A stretch of DNA of 64,000 bases, from NCBI GenBank assembly GCA_019449595.1, contig JAGRPL010000006.1, positions 62,001 to 126,000 of the forward strand. The letters run 5' to 3'. The notes beneath the pieces were generated by a model. That model made no database searches, was not told the origin of the DNA, and saw only the letters and a list, made by a program, of their open reading frames with translations. This document shows, in pieces, positions 58,033-64,000 of this stretch. Origin of the DNA: Rhodoferax sp. (GTDB lineage Bacteria; Pseudomonadota; Gammaproteobacteria; Burkholderiales; Burkholderiaceae_C). The position numbers and the translations under genes are program-made. Within the stretch, counting starts at the first letter, position 1. Each line of letters starts with the position of its first letter.

Positions 58033-59037
58033 ATGAAAAAAAATCTTGTTGCCCTGGCTGTTCTGGCCACATCGGGCGTTTCCTTTGCCCAAGTCACCAT
58101 CACGGGCAATCTGACCATGGGCTATCAGGCGGCGACCACCGGTGGTGTCGGCTCTTCTGCGGATTCCGCCGGCTTCGGTGTGGATACCTCCGAAATCGAT
58201 TTCACGGCGACCGAAGACCTCGGCGGCGGCATGAAGGCCACGGCCAAGCTGGCGTTGGCCGGCGCCGACCGCAGCGGGGAATCCAGCACCGTGGCGGCGG
58301 GCTCCGGCAACGCGGTGTCCGGCCGTGATGCTTCCCTAGCCTTGGCCACTGGCGCAGGAACCTTGACATTGGCTTCGGAGCAGGCGCCTGACTACCTGTC
58401 GGGCGGCATTGCGGGGGTGGGTGCCTACTACAGCGGCTTCAACGGCAAGGTGTTCGATGCCCGCGTGAACCGCGACACCGTGACCTATTCGATTCCGGTG
58501 GGTGCACTGGAGCTGGCGGCGACCTACCAGGAGGCGGCTGGCCTGCAAGGCCTGGGTGCCGGCACAACGGGCACTGCCGCGACGACCGGGCAAAGCCTGG
58601 CAGGCTTGCTGGCAACCTACACCAGTGGCGCAGTTGCCGCCAACCTGACCTACCTGTCGTTCAACAGCAATGTCGGGCGCCTGAAAGACCAGACGCGCCT
58701 GTCCGTTTCGTACGACTTTGGTGTGGCCAAGTTGGGGCTGGGGGCTGTGGTGACCAATGCCAACACGGCACCTGCGACCGGGCGTGCAACCGATCTGCTC
58801 CTGGGGGTGAGTGTTCCCATGGGGGCCTTGACGCTGGGAGCTGAGTTTGTGCAGCGCAAGATTGACGACGTCGCGTTCACGACCCAGGGCGTCGGTACGA
58901 TCTCCGGTTCCGCGGTGCAAGCCAGCTATGCCCTGAGCAAGCGCACCAGCCTGATTGGCAACTACGCGCGCTGGACCCAGACCGTGGGTAACGACGCTTC
59001 CAGCCAGTACCAGTTGCTGTTGTCCCATTCGTTCTGA
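58033..59037 (+). CDS. Outer membrane porin 1
   Basis: The protein has 334 residues: signal peptide [19 protein letters not shown], first strand [13 protein letters not shown], and the C-terminal strand ending [12 protein letters not shown] with a terminal Phe. All four porins in the array share FGVDTSEID.(T/A)ATE(D/N)LGGG and [13 protein letters not shown] trimeric general porin is expected. It uses more GC-rich codons than porin 3. It is the only one of the four with a sigma-54 promoter. Confidence 0.9.
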   Translation: MKKNLVALAVLATSGVSFAQVTITGNLTMGYQAATTGGVGSSADSAGFGVDTSEIDFTATEDLGGGMKATAKLALAGADRSGESSTVAAGSGNAVSGRDASLALATGAGTLTLASEQAPDYLSGGIAGVGAYYSGFNGKVFDARVNRDTVTYSIPVGALELAATYQEAAGLQGLGAGTTGTAATTGQSLAGLLATYTSGAVAANLTYLSFNSNVGRLKDQTRLSVSYDFGVAKLGLGAVVTNANTAPATGRATDLLLGVSVPMGALTLGAEFVQRKIDDVAFTTQGVGTISGSAVQASYALSKRTSLIGNYARWTQTVGNDASSQYQLLLSHSF

Positions 59038-59098
59038 GCGGTTGGCATAGCCAGGGTCTGCATGGGGCAGGCCCTGGCCGTAGGAGCTAGAAGGCGTC

Positions 59099-59121
59099 AA
59101 TTGTTGCAATCCAACAACGAA
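59099..59121 (+). promoter_or_regulatory. Conserved upstream block of porin 2
   Basis: The block AATTGTTGCA..CCA.CAACGAA contains an inverted repeat TTGTTG / CAACAA and starts 184 bases before ATG 59283. The same block starts at exactly the same distance from porin 3. A regulator binding site is likely. Confidence 0.55.
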
Positions 59122-59200
59122 TACGGGTTTGTGCGGATTCACCTTTCACGCGTCACGAAACTGACATCAAAAAAAACAGGGTGCACTGGTGTACTCCATA

Positions 59201-59223
59201 CAACTTCCTGATTCAGGAGGTTG
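59201..59223 (+). promoter_or_regulatory. Conserved hairpin upstream of porin 2
   Basis: A ten-base-pair stem CAACTTCCTG / CAGGAGGTTG (one G-T pair) with a three-base loop, 82 bases before the ATG. It has no T run. The 3' arm contains AGGAGG. Porin 3 has the equivalent hairpin at the same distance. Confidence 0.6.
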
Positions 59224-59282
59224 GCCCTGGGTACCGAGTCCTGTGATTCGCTGCCCTCTGTTTAACCTTGGAGTATTTCCCC

Positions 59283-60317
59283 ATGAAAAAAACCCTTGTC
59301 GCCCTGGCCGTTCTGGCTGCTTCCGGCGCTTCTTTCGCACAAGTCACCATCTCCGGCAAGCTGGCCATGGGCTACCAAGCCACCACCATTGGTGCGGTTG
59401 GTACCTCTTCCGATTCCGCTGGTTTCGGTGTTGAAACGTCCGAAATCGACTTCGCAGCGACCGAAGACCTCGGTGGCGGCATGAAGGCCGTTGCCAAGCT
59501 GGCTTTGGCTGGTGCAGACCGCAGCGGTGAATCCGGCTCGGTGGTCGGTGCAAGCGGCAACGTCGTGTCCGGCCGCGATGCGTCCCTGGCCCTGACTACC
59601 AGCGCAGGCGTTTTCTCGTTGACTACTGCCCGCGGTGCGGACTATCTGTCGGGTGGCATCGCCGGCGTTGGCGCCTACTATGCAGGTTTTGATAGCAAGG
59701 TCTTCAACGATCGCTCCAACCGCGATTCCGTGACTTACACCGTCCCCGTTGGCGCGTTCGCTCTGTCGGCCACCTACCAGGAAGCTTCCAACCTGCTGGG
59801 TCTGGGCGCTGGTACCACCGGGGCTGCCGCCACTACCGGTCAATCCCAGATCGGCGTGTCCGCGACCTACACCCAAGGTCCGGTTGCTGCCAACTTCGCC
59901 TACTACTCCGTCAACGCCAACCAAGGCAGCACGTACAAGGATGAATCTCGTCTGGCAGGCTCGTATGACTTTGGCGTCGTCAAGGTCGGCCTGGGCGCCA
60001 ACGTCCGCAATTCCGGCAATGCCGCTGGCGGCCGTTCTACCGACTTGCTGTTGGGCATCAAGGCTCCTCTGGGTGCGTTGTCCCTGGGTGCGCAGTTCGC
60101 GTCACGCAAGATTGACGATGTCGCGTTCATCTCCAATACCAACAGCGCAGGCGTGAAGGCGGCCCAAGGCCTGGGAACCATCTCGGGTGCGGCCCTGGAG
60201 GCGGATTACGCTTTGAGCAAGCGCACCATGCTGATTGCCAACTACGCACGCTGGACCCAGGTGGTGGGCAACGACGCCTCCACCCAGTTCCAGCTCCTGC
60301 TCTCCCACACGTTCTGA
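59283..60317 (+). CDS. Outer membrane porin 2
   Basis: The protein has 344 residues: signal peptide [19 protein letters not shown], first strand QVTISGKLAMGYQ, C-terminal end STQFQLLLSHTF. It is closest to porins 1 and 3 in the window. The leader ends with TTTAACCTTGGAGTATTT, identical to porin 3, including the ribosome site GGAG. It has its own promoter region of 245 bases. Confidence 0.9.
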   Translation: MKKTLVALAVLAASGASFAQVTISGKLAMGYQATTIGAVGTSSDSAGFGVETSEIDFAATEDLGGGMKAVAKLALAGADRSGESGSVVGASGNVVSGRDASLALTTSAGVFSLTTARGADYLSGGIAGVGAYYAGFDSKVFNDRSNRDSVTYTVPVGAFALSATYQEASNLLGLGAGTTGAAATTGQSQIGVSATYTQGPVAANFAYYSVNANQGSTYKDESRLAGSYDFGVVKVGLGANVRNSGNAAGGRSTDLLLGIKAPLGALSLGAQFASRKIDDVAFISNTNSAGVKAAQGLGTISGAALEADYALSKRTMLIANYARWTQVVGNDASTQFQLLLSHTF

Positions 60318-60326
60318 TAGCGACGT

Positions 60327-60356
60327 CTAGCCGGACCTAAAGAGGCAGGTCCGGCT
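60327..60356 (+). other. Hairpin after porin 2
   Basis: A perfect 11-base stem TAGCCGGACCT / AGGTCCGGCTA with an eight-base loop, starting ten bases after the stop. No T run follows, so it may protect the 3' end or act as a weak terminator. Confidence 0.5.
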
Positions 60357-60376
60357 ACTGGGGTCGGGGTGTGACA

Positions 60377-60399
60377 AATTGTTGCACCCCAGCAACGAA
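60377..60399 (+). promoter_or_regulatory. Conserved upstream block of porin 3
   Basis: AATTGTTGCA..CCAGCAACGAA, starting 184 bases before ATG 60561, as in porin 2. It contains the inverted repeat GTTGC / GCAAC. Confidence 0.55.
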
Positions 60400-60477
60400 A
60401 AAGGGGTTAACCCGGGCTTTTTTGGTTTTTTGGGGAGCTTTGCTTTGCCAAAAGCCGGAGCGTCTGGTGCAATACAT

Positions 60478-60502
60478 CCAACTTCCTGAATTAGGAGGTT
60501 GG
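60478..60502 (+). promoter_or_regulatory. Conserved hairpin upstream of porin 3
   Basis: Stem CCAACTTCCT / AGGAGGTTGG (one G-T pair) with loop GAATT. The CAACTTCC part starts 82 bases before the ATG, exactly as for porin 2. CTGGTG stands at the same distance before it in both genes and may be part of the promoter. Confidence 0.6.
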
Positions 60503-60560
60503 CCCGGGGTTCCGAACCTCTCGGACCGGAGCCCTTCGTTTAACCTTGGAGTATTTCTAC

Positions 60561-61610
60561 ATGAAAAAGACCCTCATCGCCTTGGCCGTTCTGGCTGCTT
60601 CCGGCGCTTCCTTCGCTCAAGTCACTATCTCCGGCAACCTGGCTATGGGTTACCGCGCGACCACCACCGGTGCTGTTGGCGCTTCTTCCGATGCCGCTGG
60701 TTTGGGTGTTGACACTTCCGAAATCGACTTCGCTGCAACCGAAGACCTCGGTGGCGGCATGAAAGCAACCGCCAAGCTGGCTTTGGCTGGTGCTGATCGT
60801 AGCGGTGAGTCCGGCGCCTCCACCACTGGCAATGGCGCTGTTACGGGTCGTGACGCAACGTTGACTCTGCAAACCAACGCTGGCGCTTTGGTCCTGGGTT
60901 CCGTGCAAGCCGCTGACTACCTGTCCGGCGCACAAGGTCTGACCGCTGGTTTCGCTGGCGTTGGCGCTTACTACAACGGCTGGGATGGCAAGGTTCTGTC
61001 CGCTCGTACCAACCGTGACACCGTGACCTACATCGTCCCCGTCGGCGCTGTTTCTCTGTTCGCCTCGTATCAAGAAGGCGCTACAGGTGCTGTAAATGGC
61101 GTGCCTCAAGGTCTGGGCACTGGTACTACTGGTAGCGGCACAGCTGGCCAAGCTTCTTACACCGGTCAGAGTCTGACCGTGTGGGGTGCTACCTACGCCA
61201 AGGGCGCTGCAAATGCTAACTTCACCTACTTGAACTTCAATTCCAACGTTGGCGCAACCAAGAGCCAAACCCGTCTGTCTGGCAACTATGACTTCGGTGC
61301 TGTGAAGCTGGGCTTGGGTGGTGTGGTTACCGCTTCCGACGCTGGCGTTGGCGGCAAGGCAACTGACCTGCTGTTGGGCCTGAGCGCTCCTATGGGTGCC
61401 CTGACTCTGGGTGCTGAATTCGTTCAGCGCAAGATCGACGACGTCGCCTTCACCGGCCAAGGCATTGGCACGTTGACTGGTAGCTCCTTGCAAGCAACCT
61501 ACGCTCTGAGCAAGCGTACTGCCGTGATTGGTAACTACGCTCGTTGGACTGCCGTTAACGGTAACGATGCTTCCAGCCAGTTCAACCTGCTGCTGTCGCA
61601 CTCGTTCTAA
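60561..61610 (+). CDS. Outer membrane porin 3, probably the major one
   Basis: The protein has 349 residues: signal peptide MKKTLIALAVLAASGASFA, first strand QVTISGNLAMGYR, C-terminal end SSQFNLLLSHSF. It has a marked preference for GCT, GGT, GTT and AAG codons, unlike its neighbours, as expected for a very highly expressed protein. It shares its control region with porin 2 and ends in a strong terminator. Confidence 0.92.
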   Translation: MKKTLIALAVLAASGASFAQVTISGNLAMGYRATTTGAVGASSDAAGLGVDTSEIDFAATEDLGGGMKATAKLALAGADRSGESGASTTGNGAVTGRDATLTLQTNAGALVLGSVQAADYLSGAQGLTAGFAGVGAYYNGWDGKVLSARTNRDTVTYIVPVGAVSLFASYQEGATGAVNGVPQGLGTGTTGSGTAGQASYTGQSLTVWGATYAKGAANANFTYLNFNSNVGATKSQTRLSGNYDFGAVKLGLGGVVTASDAGVGGKATDLLLGLSAPMGALTLGAEFVQRKIDDVAFTGQGIGTLTGSSLQATYALSKRTAVIGNYARWTAVNGNDASSQFNLLLSHSF

Positions 61611-61648
61611 TTGCACGGCTAGCGTAAGCTAGCTGGGTAGTTGAATGC

Positions 61649-61682
61649 AAAACCCCGCTGTAGCAATACAGCGGGGTTTTTT
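61649..61682 (+). terminator. Strong rho-independent terminator after porin 3
   Basis: A 14-base perfect stem AAAACCCCGCTGTA / TACAGCGGGGTTTT with loop GCAA and T run, 38 bases after the stop codon. Confidence 0.95.
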
Positions 61683-61886
61683 ATTGCGTATTGCTTTTGT
61701 CGCATAGGGGCAACATCCTATCGATTTTTTTAAAAAACCTAGTTTTTATTTAGCACGGTCGTGTTTTTTTTCTGAGTTTTTGGTCAAATAGTGTCAACTC
61801 CGGGACACGGAGCCAAAGATGCCATGGATTGAGGTGTTGCTGTCTTGCCATGGTCTTTTTAAATCCAACGAAGAGACAAAACTGAC

Positions 61887-63080
61887 ATGAAAAAAACTCT
61901 GATTGCGCTGGCTGCCTTGGCGGTGAGCGGCGTTTCCTTTGCCGAAGTCACCATTTCCGGTAGCCTGATCATGGGCTACAAAGCCACAAAATCTACGGGA
62001 ACCAATGCCATTAGTATTCCTGGTTTAGGGCTTAATGCAGCCGCAGTTGCGGGGGGGGAGGCGTCGGGCTTTGGTGTTGATACTTCTGAAATTGACATTA
62101 CTGCTACCGAGAATCTGGGCGGCGGACAAAGCATTGAAGCCAAGTTGGCACTCGCTGGTGCGGATCGCAGCGGTGAATCTGGTGGGGTGACCACTGGGAA
62201 TGGCGCTGTTACCGGGCGCGATGCAACGCTGTCCTACACCAACAACGCGTTCGGCCGTATCCAGATGGGCACGACGATGGAGTCCGCAATACACAGCGAC
62301 ATCCCTTCTGCGGGTGCGCCTGTCATCGATATGGATGGCAAGCTATTCGAGATTCGCACGAGCAGCGATTTCATCAGCTACGCAGCGCCCATTGGCCCCG
62401 TTATTTTCCAGTACAAGCTGTCGGAGTCCTCCAAAGGGCTGGGTCTGGGCGCAGGCTCTAGCGGCACCTCTGGCGTGACCGTGGGGCAGCGAACCAGTGA
62501 CTTTGCCGTGGTCTATGGCAAGGGCCCGCTGCAGTTGGTGGGTGTTTATCGCTCGTATGACAATCGCAACGCGGTATCGGTCGCCACGGCTGAGGGGCTG
62601 ACCAAGAACGAGGCGATTGCCATCCAGGCGGGTTACGATTTTGGGGTAGCTAAGCTGGGTTTCGGCATAGTCAACACCACGGCTACGGTGGGGCCCAAAG
62701 TGTCTGACATGATGTTGGGCGTGTCGATCCCCGTGAGCGCCTGGACGTTCGGCATGACTTTCGGACGCTCAACTGTTTCTGGCGTTGCGGATGCGGCTGT
62801 ATCGGTCTTCCCTGGCGGTGCAGGTGCTGACGCACTGTTCAAGTCCGCCATGCAGCGGGCGGACGGAACGGCTGACAGTGTGAGCGTTGGTGTCAAATAC
62901 GACTTGAGCAAGCGCACGAGCCTGTCGTTGAAGCACGCAACCTGGACCCGTAGCGGTTACGAGCAGTTTGAAGCCTGGGGTGCCAGAGCCAAAGCAGGCG
63001 CTTCCGTTGCGGGCCTGAACGAGTTCGGATATTCTGACAGGGCCAGCGAAACCAGCCTTCTGCTGGCGCACACGTTCTGA
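61887..63080 (+). CDS. Outer membrane porin 4, divergent
   Basis: The protein has 397 residues: signal peptide MKKTLIALAALAVSGVSFA, first strand EVTISGSLIMGYK, end SETSLLLAHTF. It is longer than the others, with inserts near residues 35-58 (NAISIPGLGLNAAA) and in the last third (SVFPGGAGADALFKSA). The 276 bases before it are AT-rich, lack the hairpin and upstream block of porins 2 and 3, and contain a repeated TGCCATGG. So it is differently controlled. A G8 run occurs near codon 55. Confidence 0.9.
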   Translation: MKKTLIALAALAVSGVSFAEVTISGSLIMGYKATKSTGTNAISIPGLGLNAAAVAGGEASGFGVDTSEIDITATENLGGGQSIEAKLALAGADRSGESGGVTTGNGAVTGRDATLSYTNNAFGRIQMGTTMESAIHSDIPSAGAPVIDMDGKLFEIRTSSDFISYAAPIGPVIFQYKLSESSKGLGLGAGSSGTSGVTVGQRTSDFAVVYGKGPLQLVGVYRSYDNRNAVSVATAEGLTKNEAIAIQAGYDFGVAKLGFGIVNTTATVGPKVSDMMLGVSIPVSAWTFGMTFGRSTVSGVADAAVSVFPGGAGADALFKSAMQRADGTADSVSVGVKYDLSKRTSLSLKHATWTRSGYEQFEAWGARAKAGASVAGLNEFGYSDRASETSLLLAHTF

Positions 63081-63118
63081 TCCATCGCCGGCGTAAGCCG
63101 GCACGGATCGCCTGACAA

Positions 63119-63147
63119 GCCCCGGCAGGAAACTGCCGGGGCCTTTT
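63119..63147 (+). terminator. Terminator after porin 4
   Basis: A ten-base stem GCCCCGGCAG / CTGCCGGGGC, loop GAAA, followed by CTTTTC. It abuts the convergent HexR-like gene. Confidence 0.88.
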
Positions 63148-63995
63148 CATGCATACCGTTTGCTGCGCAAATTGTGTTTCATCTCGCGCAGCAGCGGCTG
63201 CAGCGTGCTGCCCCCAATGCGCAGAGCCACGCAGGTGGCCAGGATGTCGATGATCATCAGGTGCAGCAGGCGCGACACCATGGGACTGTATTTGTCGAAG
63301 CCCTCGGGGTGGTCGGCGCTGAGGTGGATGTGGCCGGCGCTGGCCAACGGCGAGCCGCTGGCGGTGATGACGATGGTGGTGGCGCCGTTTTTGCGGGCAA
63401 TGTCGCAGGCGTCCATCAAGTCCCGGGTGCGTCCGGAGTTGCTGATGACCACCACGCAGTCGCCCGGCCCCAGCAGGGAGGCGCTCATGACCTGCATGTG
63501 GCCGTCGCTGTAGGCCACGGAATGGATCCCCAGACGGAAGAACTTGTGCTGTGCATCCTGCGCCACGATGCCCGAGTTGCCCACGCCAAAAAACTGAATC
63601 TGCTTGTGGGCCTGGTAGGCCGTGACCAGGGCGCCAACGGCCTTGTCGATGGCGACACTGCTGGCATCGTTGCGGTACTTCAGGAAGGCGGCCACCGTGT
63701 TGTCGATGACCTTGACCATGACGTCGCCGGTCTTGTCGTCGGCGTCCACACTGCGGTGGATGAAGGGCACGCCCTCGTTCACCGTACCAGCCAATTTCAG
63801 TTTGAAATCCGACAGGCCATCGTAGCCCACGCTGCGGCAAAAGCGTACGACCGTGGGTTTGCTCACATGGGCCCGGTCGGCCAGCTCGGTGACGGGCAGC
63901 TGGGCAAAAGCACGCGGGTCGGCCAGGCACAGCTTGCCAACGCGCTGCTCGGCGGGTGCCAACGAGGGGAGGGCGGCCAGGATGCGGTCCAGCAT
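63147..63995 (-). CDS. hexR: HexR-like RpiR-family regulator
   Basis: The protein has 282 residues: N-terminal helix-turn-helix of the RpiR family (PVTELADRAHVSKPTVVRFCRSVGY) and a SIS sugar-phosphate domain (about 125-265) with FFGVGNSGIVAQDA and VISNSGRTRDLMDA. HexR represses Entner-Doudoroff and central carbon genes and is released by 2-keto-3-deoxy-6-phosphogluconate. The ATG lies five bases from the window end, so targets such as zwf or edd would be outside. Symbol assigned by family resemblance. Confidence 0.82.
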   Translation of the reverse strand: MLDRILAALPSLAPAEQRVGKLCLADPRAFAQLPVTELADRAHVSKPTVVRFCRSVGYDGLSDFKLKLAGTVNEGVPFIHRSVDADDKTGDVMVKVIDNTVAAFLKYRNDASSVAIDKAVGALVTAYQAHKQIQFFGVGNSGIVAQDAQHKFFRLGIHSVAYSDGHMQVMSASLLGPGDCVVVISNSGRTRDLMDACDIARKNGATTIVITASGSPLASAGHIHLSADHPEGFDKYSPMVSRLLHLMIIDILATCVALRIGGSTLQPLLREMKHNLRSKRYA

Positions 63996-64000
63996 GCTCA

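Noticed and set aside
59050-59077. Terminator after porin 1
   Set aside because: Partial GCCAGGG / CCCTGGC pairing exists, but the loop is long and no T run follows.
59224-59264. Possible leader peptide after the AGGAGG of the porin 2 and 3 hairpins (TTG start, shared TAA)
   Set aside because: The start codon would touch the AGGAGG with no spacing, and the encoded residues are not conserved between the two genes.

Overview
The window looks like chromosomal DNA of a high-GC betaproteobacterium, most likely Comamonadaceae (Rhodoferax/Acidovorax-like). The evidence is a NAD-dependent formate dehydrogenase operon of the fds type, a beta-type type II secretion locus with gspC divergent from gspG, a tandem array of betaproteobacterial porins, and a HexR-type regulator. 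No tRNA, rRNA, CRISPR or insertion sequence was seen, and no gap between genes exceeds about 300 bases.

Layout. (1) 1-9.6 kb: the end of a short-chain dehydrogenase gene, an NTF2-like protein, a small membrane protein, and a large BTAD/cyclase/ATPase regulator divergent from a repeat-rich autotransporter. (2) 9.8-11.4 kb: a DTW-domain tRNA modification enzyme convergent with a radical SAM protein. (3) 11.5-20.4 kb: LysR regulator, oxalate/formate-type transporter, then fdsG-fdsB-fdsA-fdhD-fdsD. (4) 20.6-26.5 kb: PAS sensor kinase, NarL-type regulator, cluster-free Fnr/FixK-like regulator, a PAS-GGDEF gene split by a G9 tract, and a zinc alcohol dehydrogenase. (5) 26.6-35.4 kb: hydrolase, second GroEL, coiled-coil lipoprotein, nitroreductase, and an operon for acetyl-CoA synthetase, 2-oxo acid dehydrogenase E1 alpha/E1 beta/E2 and an acyl carrier protein. 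Four transcription units here carry Fnr/FixK-type half-site pairs at nearly the same distance from their starts. (6) 35.5-42.2 kb: Bax inhibitor-like protein, TerC, NhaR-like regulator, a proline-rich unknown, queC, an SbmA/BacA-like ABC exporter and a 5'-nucleotidase. (7) 42.2-55.1 kb: a nearly complete type II secretion system with a lipase and its foldase embedded between gspE and gspF. (8) 55.2-57.9 kb: ilvA, an OsmC-family protein and coq7. (9) 58-63.1 kb: four tandem porins, then a HexR/RpiR-family regulator to the window end.

How the parts may work together. Regions 4 and 5 read as one oxygen- or redox-responsive unit: a FixLJ-K-like signalling set beside genes for fermentative or acetyl-CoA metabolism and protein protection, with matching operator-like sites. 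This is the best candidate for an undescribed system in the window. In region 7 the lipase is a probable substrate of the secretion system that surrounds it. In region 9 the first porin has a very good sigma-54 promoter, while porins 2 and 3 share a different control region that is collinear over 184 bases.
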